Positions 52,725-61,205 of a stretch of DNA of 64,000 bases are shown here, one piece after another. Position 1 is the stretch's first letter. Every line of letters begins with the position of its first letter. The position numbers and the translations under genes are program-made. Source of the stretch: Litchfieldella anticariensis FP35 = DSM 16096 (GTDB lineage Bacteria; Pseudomonadota; Gammaproteobacteria; Pseudomonadales; Halomonadaceae); contig NZ_KE332388.1 of NCBI RefSeq assembly GCF_000409775.1, forward strand, positions 373,472-437,471, given 5' to 3'. The notes under the pieces are model-generated. The model ran no database searches. It was given only the letters and a program-made list of their open reading frames with translations, and was not told the origin of the DNA.

Positions 52725-55395
52725 GGGACCTCTCCTCTTCGATCAGGGATTTCAATTCAGGGATGCACGAGCCGCACTGGGTACCGCAGGCCAGCCGCGC
52801 TCCCAACGCCTCGACGCTGGTGTCGCCACCGCGAATGGCCTCGACGATGGCCTTCTGGCCCACCTGGTGGCAACTGCACACCAGCGGCCCGCTATCAGCT
52901 TCGCCGGCTTCGCACCCAGCCAGTAGTCGGCGACGCGCGTCCTTGCCCAACTGAGCCTCGGCGAAACGCTCGTCAAGCCAAGCCAAACCGGGAAGCTCGG
53001 CAGGCGGGGCAACCATCAGCCACCAGCGCAAGCGGCCGTTATCGATCCCGGCAGCCCGCAGACGACCGCTGGCGGGGTCGTCGCACCATAGTGTCGGCGC
53101 CACCGGCAACCTCTGTTGTACCCAGGCCAGCCAATCGCGAGCTTCGTTCTCACCACCCGCCAGTTGCCAGCGCTGACAGTTGGCCAAGGGAATGCGTGCC
53201 CAGTAGACGGCTTCCTCACGCCATGTCGCATCACTGGCCAAGTCACCGGCCACCAGCAACGTGGCTTCCCAATCCGTATCGAGTGGCGCAAGTGACACCG
53301 CACCATGCTTGGATTCCGGCTGCCCGGAAACCGGGTCCAGATGCGCCTCGAGCAGGCTGCCCATACGCGCGTTGCCACTGAAGCGGTCGGTCCAGTGCAT
53401 GGGCACGAACACCTCGCCACGGCGCTGGCTGTTGGAGACCCGCACCCGACCTCGATATTCGCCGTTAGGGCTCGTGAGACAAGCCAGCTGCTGGTCGCCG
53501 ATACCATGCGACGAGGCATCGTCGGGATGCACCTCGATGAAAGGCTCGGCGCGGTGATTCATCAGCCGTGGCGCCCGGCCCGTGCGCGTCATGGTATGCC
53601 ACTGGTCGCGCACCCGGCCGGTGTTGAGTCGCAACGGACGCGCTTCGCTGAGTGTCTGGGCCGGCCCCTGCGGGCGTACCGGTATCAGTTTGGCTCGGCC
53701 ATCCGGCGTGGCGAAGCGGCCATCTTCAAACAGCCGCGCCGTACCCTGGGGTGCGCTGGCGTTGACCGGCCATTGAATCGGTGAGAGGGCGTCGTAAGCC
53801 GTGCGGTCAAGGCCGGCAAGGCCAGAAATATCGAACAGCCGGAAGCCTTCGCCCTCATTTTCGAAGCCGGAGAGTCGCGCATGTTCGTCGAAGATCTGGC
53901 ATGGGTGGGCATAGGCGAAGGCTTCGCCAAAACCCAGTCGCTTGGCGACCTCGACCATGATCCACCAGTCGTGGCGTGCTTCCCCTGGTGGTGGCAGGAT
54001 GCCGCGCTGGCGCGAAATGCGACGCTCGGAGTTGGTCACGGTGCCGTTTTTTTCCGACCACGAGGACGCCGGCAACACGATATCGGCATATTCCAGCAGA
54101 TCGGTATCAGCCATGCACTCGGAGACGATCACCAACGGGCATTTCTCCAAGGCACGGCGTACCCGATTGGCGTCAGGCAGGCTGACCGCCGGGTTGGTAG
54201 CCATGATCCACAGTGCCTGGATTTCGCCACGCTCGATGGCCTCGAACAGCTCCACTGCCTTGTACCCCGGCCCTTGCGGGAGGTCCGGCGTCAGCGAGTC
54301 GGTAGACCAGAAGCGTGTCACGCGGTCGATGGCGCCGGGGGTGTGATAGTCCATGTGGGCGGCGAGCTGGTTGGCAAGCCCACCTACTTCACGACCGCCC
54401 ATGGCATTGGGTTGACCGGTGATCGAGAATGGCCCCGCGCCGGGTAGGCCGATCTTGCCGCCGGCCAGGTGACAATTGATGATCGCATTGCTCTTGTCGG
54501 TACCGCTGGACGACTGATTGACGCCCTGGGAATAGAGCGTCACCACATGCAGTTGGCTGGCGAACCAATAGTAGAAGGTCTGCAGGCGCTCGGGATCGAC
54601 GTCGCAATCGGCGGCGATGGCCTCGATGCTGGTGTCATCCTCGCGGGCCGCCGCCAAGGCCCCTTCCAGGCCTTGGGTATGGGCATCGAGATAGACGTGG
54701 TCCAGGCGCTTCTTGTCGGCCATCCACGCCAGCAGGCCGTTGAACAAGCGGGCGTCGCTGCCGGGTTTTAGGCCCAAATAGAGGTCGGCAATCTCACAGG
54801 TGTCGGTGACGCGTGGATCGATCACCACTACCCGCATCAGTGGGTTGCGGGTCTTCGCCGTACGCAGGCGCTGATAAAGCACCGGGTGGTTCCAGGCCAG
54901 GTTGGAGCCAACCAGCACTACCAGTTCGGCGTCCTCCAGGTCCTCGTAGCTGCACGGTACGGCATCGGCGCCGAAGGCGCGCTTGTAGCCGGCCACCGCC
55001 GAGGCCATGCACAGCCGCGAGTTGGTATCCAGATGCGGCGTGCCGAAGAAGCCCTTGAACAGCTTGTTGGCGACGTAGTAGTCCTCGGTCAATAACTGCC
55101 CGGAGAGATAAGCGGCCACCGACTCATCGCCATGAGTAGCACGCACAGCGGCAAGCCGCTCGGCCACAGCATCGAGCGCGGTGCCCCAATCGACATCGAC
55201 TCCATCGACCCGAGGCCGCGTCAGGCGCCCGTGATGGCCCAAGGTTTCATGCAACGCCGAACCCTTGACGCATAGCCGGCCGAAGTTGGCCGGATGGTCG
55301 CGGTCGCCTTCGACATGCTGAATGGTGTTGCCGTCATGGTCGACCGTCACGCCACAGCCGACACCACAATAGGGACACGTCGTAGACGCTTGCAT
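52681..55395 (-). CDS. nasA: Assimilatory nitrate reductase catalytic subunit
   Basis: A 904-aa molybdopterin-guanine-dinucleotide enzyme reducing nitrate to nitrite. N-terminal [4Fe-4S] motif CPYCGVGCGV..GRLCVKG, MGD-binding segments (SRLCMASAVAGYKRAFGAD, YSQGVNQSSSGTDKSNAI, ITGQPNAMGGREVGGLAN), the molydopterin dinucleotide-binding domain (about 590-705), and a C-terminal BFD-like [2Fe-2S] domain (LVCSCHQVGQ, ACGTQCGSCIPELK). The C-terminal domain suggests electron delivery from the divergently encoded FAD reductase. AAGGAGG precedes the ATG, just after a 15-bp hairpin. Confidence 0.95.
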   Translation of the reverse strand: MQASTTCPYCGVGCGVTVDHDGNTIQHVEGDRDHPANFGRLCVKGSALHETLGHHGRLTRPRVDGVDVDWGTALDAVAERLAAVRATHGDESVAAYLSGQLLTEDYYVANKLFKGFFGTPHLDTNSRLCMASAVAGYKRAFGADAVPCSYEDLEDAELVVLVGSNLAWNHPVLYQRLRTAKTRNPLMRVVVIDPRVTDTCEIADLYLGLKPGSDARLFNGLLAWMADKKRLDHVYLDAHTQGLEGALAAAREDDTSIEAIAADCDVDPERLQTFYYWFASQLHVVTLYSQGVNQSSSGTDKSNAIINCHLAGGKIGLPGAGPFSITGQPNAMGGREVGGLANQLAAHMDYHTPGAIDRVTRFWSTDSLTPDLPQGPGYKAVELFEAIERGEIQALWIMATNPAVSLPDANRVRRALEKCPLVIVSECMADTDLLEYADIVLPASSWSEKNGTVTNSERRISRQRGILPPPGEARHDWWIMVEVAKRLGFGEAFAYAHPCQIFDEHARLSGFENEGEGFRLFDISGLAGLDRTAYDALSPIQWPVNASAPQGTARLFEDGRFATPDGRAKLIPVRPQGPAQTLSEARPLRLNTGRVRDQWHTMTRTGRAPRLMNHRAEPFIEVHPDDASSHGIGDQQLACLTSPNGEYRGRVRVSNSQRRGEVFVPMHWTDRFSGNARMGSLLEAHLDPVSGQPESKHGAVSLAPLDTDWEATLLVAGDLASDATWREEAVYWARIPLANCQRWQLAGGENEARDWLAWVQQRLPVAPTLWCDDPASGRLRAAGIDNGRLRWWLMVAPPAELPGLAWLDERFAEAQLGKDARRRLLAGCEAGEADSGPLVCSCHQVGQKAIVEAIRGGDTSVEALGARLACGTQCGSCIPELKSLIEEERSHARSEQKPEVVDVA

Positions 55396-55412
55396 GACCT
55401 TCCCTCCTTAAC

Positions 55413-55454
55413 GCAAGGGGGCCTGACACTGCTAGCAGCGTCAGGCCCCCTTGC
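55413..55454 (-). promoter_or_regulatory. 15-bp perfect hairpin just upstream of the nasA ribosome-binding site
   Basis: GCAAGGGGGCCTGAC / GTCAGGCCCCCTTGC with inner CTG-ctag-CAG. On the nasA strand it ends 3 nt before AAGGAGG. In NasT-type systems a leader terminator sits here; the T-tract is poor, so attenuation by transcription or by ribosome access are both possible. Confidence 0.65.
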
Positions 55455-55482
55455 CTTGTATCACGAACGTCTTCATCCCTTG

Positions 55483-55515
55483 AGCGCCGCCGTTGGCGCC
55501 ACCGCCAAGTTGGCG
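55483..55515 (-). promoter_or_regulatory. ANTAR-type hairpins in the nasA leader
   Basis: Minus-strand hairpin GGCGCC-[AACGGC]-GGCGCT (55483-55500) has a 6-bp stem and hexaloop with A1 and G4, as NasT requires. Immediately upstream is CGCCA-act-TGGCG (55503-55515), a possible partner hairpin with a smaller loop. Confidence 0.55.
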
Positions 55516-55558
55516 ATGATGGGCAGAACACGAATTGGAAAATGTTATGTCATGGGTA

Positions 55559-55573
55559 GCAAACTCCTGACCA
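55559..55573 (-). promoter_or_regulatory. Sigma-54 promoter of nasA-cobA
   Basis: Minus-strand TGGTCAGGAGTTTGC has GG and GC 12 bp apart with TTTGC at -12. Predicted start near 55547, giving a leader of about 150 nt that contains both hairpin groups. Confidence 0.65.
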
Positions 55574-55659
55574 TCATCTGACAAACCCTTTAATTTCACT
55601 CAATTACCAAAGACACACTGCCAACAGGTCAGTATTTCTCGTATAGGAACCATATTCCG

Positions 55660-55676
55660 TGCGCCATGCTGGTGCA
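55660..55676. promoter_or_regulatory. NtrC-binding site between nasA and the FAD reductase gene
   Basis: TGCGCCATGCTGGTGCA differs from the NtrC consensus TGCACC-N5-GGTGCA at one position. It lies about 110 bp from each of the two divergent sigma-54 promoters. Confidence 0.7.
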
Positions 55677-55784
55677 TTTTTCTCCCGCCATGCACGGCAG
55701 AAGATCATCATCTCCTTCACTCATTCTTTCTTGCTTGCTCGCCTAACTAGTAATTCTTTGATTTTTATTGTCTATCAAATTTTT

Positions 55785-55800
55785 CGGCACGCTATTCGCT
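55785..55800 (+). promoter_or_regulatory. Sigma-54 promoter of the FAD reductase-nirBD operon
   Basis: CGGCACGCTATTCGCT keeps GGCACG intact with GC 12 bp downstream of GG. Predicted start near 55811. AT-rich sequence lies upstream. The stretch overlaps a dyad CTTTGATC/GATCAAAG. Confidence 0.75.
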
Positions 55801-55912
55801 TTGATCAGGACAAACGCGGTAATCGCGGATCAAAGACGATTCCTAAAGCTGACTACCGCCCGCTGGTCACAGGCCAGCAATACGACACAAGCAAAGCTGT
55901 CGCAAATTCAGG

Positions 55913-55964
55913 CAATGGCGCCTGGCGCAAGTGGACCCGAGGTCCCTAGCGTCAGGCGCCATTG
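55913..55964 (+). promoter_or_regulatory. 12-bp hairpin in the leader of the FAD reductase-nirBD operon
   Basis: CAATGGCGCCTG (55913-55924) pairs perfectly with CAGGCGCCATTG (55953-55964), enclosing GGACC-cga-GGTCC. It ends 9 nt before the GGGGAG ribosome-binding site, mirroring the nasA leader. No clear ANTAR hexaloop was found upstream of it. Confidence 0.55.
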
Positions 55965-55983
55965 TCGTTTGTAGGGGAGAGAC

Positions 55984-57237
55984 ATGAGCGAGCACCTGCT
56001 GATCATCGGCAACGGCATGGCCGGACACCGCCTGGTGGAGACCCTGCTCAAGAAACCAACGCGCCCAACTCGGATTACCGTGATCGGCGCGGAACAGGCA
56101 CCAGCCTATAACCGTATTCTGCTGTCGCCCTGGCTGGCCGGCGAGACACAGCGTCAGGCACTGACACTGCGTGATGCCGCGTGGTACGAGGAACAAGGAG
56201 TCGAACTGATCCTCGGCGAGCGCGTCGAGCAAATCGATCGCCGCGCGCGTACGGTAACCACCGCCGCTGGGCGCCAGATCGGCTATGACCGCCTGGTGTT
56301 GGCCACCGGCTCGCGCCCCTTCATACCGCCAGTGCCTGGCACCAACCTCGATGGTGTGCATGGCTTCCGCGATCTCGACGATGCCGAATCGCTGACTCGC
56401 GCTGCCGAACACAGCGGCCAAGCAGTGGTGATCGGTGGCGGCCTGCTGGGGTTGGAAGCCGCCGAGGGCCTGAGAAAACGCGGCATGGCCGTGAGCGTGG
56501 TGCAACGCGACGACCGCCTGATGAATCGCCAGCTCGATGTCACCGCTGCCGGACTGCTCGAAAGCGAACTCGAAAGCCGCGGCCTGAAGATCGTGACCAA
56601 CGGCAGCCTGGTTTCCCTACAAGACGACGGTAACGGTCAAGTCGCCGGCGCTTGGCTCGAGGACGGCCGTTTCCTGGCCGCTGACTGCGTAGTGATCGCC
56701 GCTGGGATCGTCCCCAATGTCGCACTGGGCCGTGCCGCCGGACTCGAGGTCAATCGTGCCATCGTCGTCGACGAGCTGCTGACCAGTTCCGACCCCATGA
56801 TCCATGCCGTGGGGGAATGCTGCGAATTCCAGGGCCTGACCTATGGCCTGGTGGAGCCCATCTGGCGCCAGGTCGACGTCCTGGCCGCCCATCTGTGTGG
56901 CGAGCCGGTCACTGGCTACGTCGAACGCCCCACCGCCACCAAGCTCAAGATCAGCGGCGTCTCTCTCTATTCCTTCGGTCGCATCGACGCCGATCACGAC
57001 CACGAGGTGCTGACCTACCACGATCCCCAGCATGGCGACTATCGCCGCCTGCTGCTGCGCGATGGCCATATTGAGGGCGCCGTGCTCTACGGCGACACCG
57101 CTGCCGGCCCCTGGTACTTCGAACAATCGCTGGCCGGTCGCGACGTCCGGCCCTGCCGCCAGGCACTGCTGTTCGGTGCCAGCGATGCCAAACCGTTTCT
57201 CGAATCCCCCATCCCCCTCGAGGAGGAGGCCGCATGA
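55984..57237 (+). CDS. NAD(P)/FAD-dependent oxidoreductase, nitrate reductase electron-transfer subunit (NasB-like)
   Basis: A 417-aa flavoprotein resembling the N-terminal half of NirB: FAD motif LLIIGNGMAGHRLVETLL, second Rossmann motif AVVIGGGLLGLEAAEGLRKRGM, and DPMIHAVGECCEFQG. It lacks the BFD and sulfite-reductase-like domains. It probably passes electrons from NAD(P)H to the [2Fe-2S] domain of the divergent nitrate reductase. Overlaps nirB by four bases. Confidence 0.87.
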   Translation: MSEHLLIIGNGMAGHRLVETLLKKPTRPTRITVIGAEQAPAYNRILLSPWLAGETQRQALTLRDAAWYEEQGVELILGERVEQIDRRARTVTTAAGRQIGYDRLVLATGSRPFIPPVPGTNLDGVHGFRDLDDAESLTRAAEHSGQAVVIGGGLLGLEAAEGLRKRGMAVSVVQRDDRLMNRQLDVTAAGLLESELESRGLKIVTNGSLVSLQDDGNGQVAGAWLEDGRFLAADCVVIAAGIVPNVALGRAAGLEVNRAIVVDELLTSSDPMIHAVGECCEFQGLTYGLVEPIWRQVDVLAAHLCGEPVTGYVERPTATKLKISGVSLYSFGRIDADHDHEVLTYHDPQHGDYRRLLLRDGHIEGAVLYGDTAAGPWYFEQSLAGRDVRPCRQALLFGASDAKPFLESPIPLEEEAA

Positions 57238-59738
57238 ACGTCTCGCATTCCGACAAACAGCAGTTGATCGTCATCGGTAACGGCATGGTCGGCCACCACC
57301 TGGTCGAGCAACTCATCGAACGTGGCGCCACCGAAGCGTATCGAATCATCGTGTTCGGCGAAGAACGCCACCTGGCCTACGACCGGGTCCACCTCTCCGA
57401 ATACTTCGCCGGTCGCGACGCCGAGTCGCTAGCGTTGTGCGCTTCCGACTATTACGCCGAGCATGGCATCGAACTGCGCCTCAGCGAAGCAGTGACCGAG
57501 ATCGACCGCGACAATGGTGAGGTGGTCACCGACCAAGGTCGTTACTCTTACGACCGATTGGTACTGGCCACTGGCTCCTATCCATTCGTGCCCCCGATCC
57601 CCGGTAACGACCGCCCCAACTGCCTGGTTTATCGCACCCTGGAAGACCTCGATGCCATCCGCGCAGCGGCCGAAAAGGCCACGACCGGCGTGGTGGTCGG
57701 CGGTGGCCTGCTGGGCCTGGAAGCGGCCAATGCCCTGCGCGGGCTGAACCTGGATACCGCGGTGGTGGAATTCGCTCCCCGGTTGATGCCGATGCAGGTC
57801 GACAGTGAAGGCGGCGAACTGCTGCGCGAGAAGATCGAATCGCTGGGGGTACAAGTGCTGACCGAACGCGCCACCCAACGCATCGAGGATGGCGAAGCCA
57901 GCTTCCATCGCATGGTATTCCAGGACGACAAGGTGCTGGAGACCGACCTGATCGTGTTCTCCGCCGGAATTCGCCCACGCGATGAATTGGCCCGCGACAG
58001 TGGCCTGGAAATGGGCGAGCGCGGCGGCGTGGTGGTCGACGACCACTGTCTGACCAGCGATCCCACGATTCTCGCCGTGGGCGAAGTGGCGCTGTGGAAC
58101 AACAGCATCTTCGGCCTGGTCGGCCCCGGCTATCAGATGGCCAAGGCTGCCGCCGACACCTTGACCCAAGGCGAACTGACCTTCCGTGGCGCCGACATGA
58201 GCACCAAGCTCAAGCTACTCGGCGTCGATGTAGGCTCGATCGGCGATGCCCACGGCGACCGCTCGCCCGGTGCGCGCATGTTCCGCTATCTGGACCAGAT
58301 CAAGCAGGAGTATCGCAAGCTGGTGGTTTCCAGCGACGGCAAGAAGCTGCTCGGTGCCATGCTGGTCGGTGACAACAGCTACTACGACACCTTGATGCAG
58401 TACTACAGCAATGGCCTGGAGCTGCCCGCGGACCCAGCCTCGCTGATCCTGCCAAGCACCGAAGGTGCTCCTACCCTCGGCGCCGATGCACTTCCCGAAA
58501 CGGCCACCATCTGCTCCTGCCATAACGTCACCAAGGGCGATGTCTGCGCCTCCATCGATACCGGCGCCACCGACCTCGGGGCAGTCAAGGCCGAAACCAA
58601 GGCCAGCACCGGCTGCGGCGGCTGCGCGGCACTGCTCAAGAGCGTGGTCGACCATGAACTGGAATCTCGCGGCGTTGAGGTCGACAAGTCGATCTGCGAA
58701 CACTTCGCCTATACCCGCCAGGAGCTCTACGGCATCGTGCGCGTCGAAGGCATCAAGACCTTCAGCGAGCTGATCAAGAAGCACGGGCGCGGCCTGGGCT
58801 GCGATATCTGCAAGCCGGCGGTGGCCTCGATCCTGGCCTCGTGCTTCAACGAGCCGATCACCGATGCCTCGCACATCCCACTGCAGGACACCAACGACAC
58901 CTTCATGGCCAACATGCAGAAGAACGGCACCTATTCGGTGGTGCCGCGCGTGCCTGGTGGCGAGATCACCCCTGACAAGCTGATCGCACTCGGCGAGGTA
59001 GGCAAGAAGTACGGCCTCTACACCAAGATCACCGGTGGCCAGCGCATCGACCTGTTCGGCGCCCAGCTCCACGACCTGCCGGACATCTGGCAGGAACTGA
59101 TCGATGCCGGCTTCGAAACCGGCCACGCCTACGGCAAGGCCACGCGTACCGTGAAATCCTGCGTCGGCAGCACTTGGTGCCGCTATGGAGTGCAGGACAG
59201 CGTGAGCATGGCACTGCATGTCGAGAACCGTTACAAGGGGCTGCGCTCACCGCACAAGCTCAAGTTCGCGGTTTCCGGCTGTACCCGCGAATGCGCCGAG
59301 GCACAGAGCAAGGACGTCGGGGTGATCGCCACCGAGAACGGCTGGAACCTCTACGTGTGCGGCAACGGCGGCATGCGCCCGCGTCACGCCGAGCTATTCG
59401 CCACCGACCTCGACGACGAGACGCTGATCCAATACATCGACCGCTTCCTGATGTTCTACATCCGCACCGCCGACCGCCTACAGCGCACCTCGGTATGGCG
59501 CGAGAACCTCGACGGCGGCCTCGACTACCTCAAGGACGTGATCATCCACGACAGCCTGGGGATCGCCGATGAACTCGAGAAGCAGATGCAGGACGTGGTG
59601 GATCGCTACGAATGCGAATGGGCCAACGCGCTCAAGGACCCGGAAAAGCTCAAGCGCTTCCGCAGCTACGTCAACGACGATCGCCCCGATCCCAATATCA
59701 TCGTGACGGAGGAGCGCGGCCAACTGCGCCCCGCTTGA
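57234..59738 (+). CDS. nirB: Nitrite reductase [NAD(P)H] large subunit NirB
   Basis: An 834-aa enzyme reducing nitrite to ammonium. FAD/NAD domains (IVIGNGMVGHHLVEQL; GVVVGGGLLGLEAANAL), a BFD-like [2Fe-2S] domain (ICSCHNVTKGDVC; GCGGCAALLKSVV), a ferredoxin-like repeat, and the siroheme/[4Fe-4S] domain with Cys pairs in KSCVGSTWCRYG and SGCTRECAEAQSKDVG. Full length. Siroheme precursor is supplied by CobA. The TGA stop is the first three bases of foldback element 3. Confidence 0.96.
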   Translation: MNVSHSDKQQLIVIGNGMVGHHLVEQLIERGATEAYRIIVFGEERHLAYDRVHLSEYFAGRDAESLALCASDYYAEHGIELRLSEAVTEIDRDNGEVVTDQGRYSYDRLVLATGSYPFVPPIPGNDRPNCLVYRTLEDLDAIRAAAEKATTGVVVGGGLLGLEAANALRGLNLDTAVVEFAPRLMPMQVDSEGGELLREKIESLGVQVLTERATQRIEDGEASFHRMVFQDDKVLETDLIVFSAGIRPRDELARDSGLEMGERGGVVVDDHCLTSDPTILAVGEVALWNNSIFGLVGPGYQMAKAAADTLTQGELTFRGADMSTKLKLLGVDVGSIGDAHGDRSPGARMFRYLDQIKQEYRKLVVSSDGKKLLGAMLVGDNSYYDTLMQYYSNGLELPADPASLILPSTEGAPTLGADALPETATICSCHNVTKGDVCASIDTGATDLGAVKAETKASTGCGGCAALLKSVVDHELESRGVEVDKSICEHFAYTRQELYGIVRVEGIKTFSELIKKHGRGLGCDICKPAVASILASCFNEPITDASHIPLQDTNDTFMANMQKNGTYSVVPRVPGGEITPDKLIALGEVGKKYGLYTKITGGQRIDLFGAQLHDLPDIWQELIDAGFETGHAYGKATRTVKSCVGSTWCRYGVQDSVSMALHVENRYKGLRSPHKLKFAVSGCTRECAEAQSKDVGVIATENGWNLYVCGNGGMRPRHAELFATDLDDETLIQYIDRFLMFYIRTADRLQRTSVWRENLDGGLDYLKDVIIHDSLGIADELEKQMQDVVDRYECEWANALKDPEKLKRFRSYVNDDRPDPNIIVTEERGQLRPA

Positions 59739-59876
59739 TTTGCGCTGAAACGGTCTGCGCTCGCTCAGGCAGCGTTAAAAATTCGCTCAAGGTGCTCATT
59801 TAACACCAGTAAACTCCGCCCTCTCGCGAATTTTTGCTTGCCTGAGCTTCGCTCGACACCTTTCAGCATCAAATCA
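59736..59876. repeat. 141-bp foldback element 3, between nirB and nirD
   Basis: Left end TGATTTGCGCTGAAACGGT and the reverse complement of the right end, TGATTTGATGCTGAAAGGT, are nearly identical. The core GCGTTAAAAATTCGCTCAA, GCTCATTTAAC..GTAAACTCC and CGCGAATTTTTGCTTGCC matches elements 1 and 2. The element begins at the nirB stop codon and separates nirB from nirD inside the operon. Confidence 0.85.
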
Positions 59877-59903
59877 ACAACCGAATAAAACGAGGAACAC
59901 CTC

Positions 59904-60311
59904 ATGAGTACCGCAACCGCTTTAAAGACCGAGACCGAGGCTGACGTGAGCTGGCAGACACTTTGCACCAAGAACGACCTGGTGGCCTTTTCCGGGGTCG
60001 CCGCCTGGATCGAAACCGCCGAGGGCCCGGCCCAGGTAGCGCTGTTCTATTTACCAACCGGCCCGAATACGCCGGGGCTGCCGGGACACGAAACCGAGCT
60101 TTATGCCATCGATCACCACGACCCCTTCTCCAAGGCCAACGTCATCGCACGCGGTATCGTCGGCGATCTCAAGGGCCAACCAGTGGTGGCCTCACCCATC
60201 TACAAGCAGCACTTCCGGCTCAAGGACGGCGTGTGCCTGGAAGACGAGTCGGTGCAACTGCGCACCTGGCCGGTGCGTTTCGAGGGCGACGAAGTGTGGA
60301 TCAAGGCGTGA
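59904..60311 (+). CDS. nirD: Nitrite reductase small subunit NirD
   Basis: A 135-aa Rieske-like ferredoxin-fold subunit (WQTLCTKNDLVAFSGVAAWIE; LYAIDHHDPFSKANVIARGI; HFRLKDGVCLEDESVQLRTWPVR). As usual for NirD, the Cys/His iron ligands of true Rieske proteins are not conserved as a set. Partner of NirB. AGGAA lies 6 nt before the ATG. Separated from nirB by foldback element 3. Confidence 0.94.
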   Translation: MSTATALKTETEADVSWQTLCTKNDLVAFSGVAAWIETAEGPAQVALFYLPTGPNTPGLPGHETELYAIDHHDPFSKANVIARGIVGDLKGQPVVASPIYKQHFRLKDGVCLEDESVQLRTWPVRFEGDEVWIKA

Positions 60312-60401
60312 GGGTTGGGTTCAAATTGGAGAGTTGAGGAGAAGCCGCCGGTGACGTTGACGCAGCGAAGCGGAGACAACGGCATCCGCGTGCGCACCTG
60401 G

Positions 60402-60704
60402 TTAACTGCTCTCCAGCATGTAAGCGCGAAGTTGCCGCTCCTCTCTCATTACATAGAGGATGAGCACACGGCTCTCATCTTCTCGGTAAAAAATACGGCA
60501 GGGTGGCACTACCACTTCCCTGTAGATGGAATTGGGTAGTTCGGGCGGAACCCGCCCGGACTGAGGAAAGTCTTCCAAGCGCTCAGTGTTGTCGAGAACT
60601 TCCTCTACCAGATGGCTTGCTGCCGTGGGGTTATCCAGAGCGATGTACTCAGCGATGGCGTCCAGTTCCTGAAGGGCTGGCTCCGTCCAGATTACTTCAG
60701 CCAT
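60402..60704 (-). CDS. ParE/RelE-family toxin
   Basis: A 100-aa type II toxin of the ParE branch: IWTEPALQELDAIAEYIALDNPTAA, then LEDFPQSGRVPPELPNSIYREVVV and CRIFYRED..VLILYVMREERQL. ParE proteins inhibit gyrase; RelE relatives cut mRNA, and the branch is judged by sequence only. It starts within the end of the antitoxin gene (13-bp overlap). Confidence 0.9.
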   Translation of the reverse strand: MAEVIWTEPALQELDAIAEYIALDNPTAASHLVEEVLDNTERLEDFPQSGRVPPELPNSIYREVVVPPCRIFYREDESRVLILYVMREERQLRAYMLESS

Positions 60705-60949
60705 TTACTCATTTTCTCCCTGGCCTCACTTTGACTGTACGTTCTTTCCTCAAGTACAGCGCGCTCTCCCCGTGAGAGCCCCTCAAGTAGCATAAGCCGG
60801 CGCTGCATAAACTCGTAATCCTGTACATCGACGAGATACGCGGATGGCTGACCATGCTCTGTGATCAGTACCGGCTCCTTTGTCATATGCAGGTCTGCCA
60901 AAATCTTTGTGGCTTGGCGCTTGAGGTTCGTAACAAGCTCAACTTTCAT
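60692..60949 (-). CDS. Phd/YefM-family antitoxin
   Basis: An 85-aa antitoxin: N-terminal DNA-binding Phd fold (KVELVTNLKRQATKILADLHMTKEPVLITEHGQP, read in two segments, and SAYLVDVQDYEF) and a C-terminal toxin-binding tail (YSQSEAREKMSKWLK). Antitoxin-first order and overlap with the toxin are standard. An in-frame GTG at 60982 would lengthen it by 11 residues; ATG 60949 gives the family start. Upstream TATAGTG on this strand may be its own -10. Confidence 0.88.
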   Translation of the reverse strand: MKVELVTNLKRQATKILADLHMTKEPVLITEHGQPSAYLVDVQDYEFMQRRLMLLEGLSRGERAVLEERTYSQSEAREKMSKWLK

Positions 60950-61031
60950 GGGTTCACCGTGAGTCAGACCAATAAGTGCCACTATAGTATCACTTATCGG
61001 GTCAGGCCATCACGGCTAACAGGTATTAGAC

Positions 61032-61067
61032 AGCCGGCGCGTTTATTGACTTGAACGCGCCGGCTGC
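61032..61067. terminator. 13-bp inverted repeat between the TA module and the gate-domain gene
   Basis: CAGCCGGCGCGTT / AACGCGCCGGCTG separated by 10 nt. No T-tract; it may end transcription of the 61206 gene (minus strand) or act as an operator for the antitoxin. Confidence 0.5.
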
Positions 61068-61205
61068 ATAACACGGATGGCAACGAGCCACAGTTTTCAC
61101 CTTGGTCGAGTGGATATCGTAGTTTGAAGACTGTCTACCTCTCCTCAAGTACGATCGATCTAACGAAGAAAGGTAGTCATCTTCATGAGCCGGGCACAGA
61201 CCAAA

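Noticed and set aside
55294-55581. Open frames on both strands across the nasA leader hairpin with a repeated GGLTLLA.SGPLAL peptide
   Set aside because: The similar peptides result from the inverted repeat itself; neither frame has coding character.
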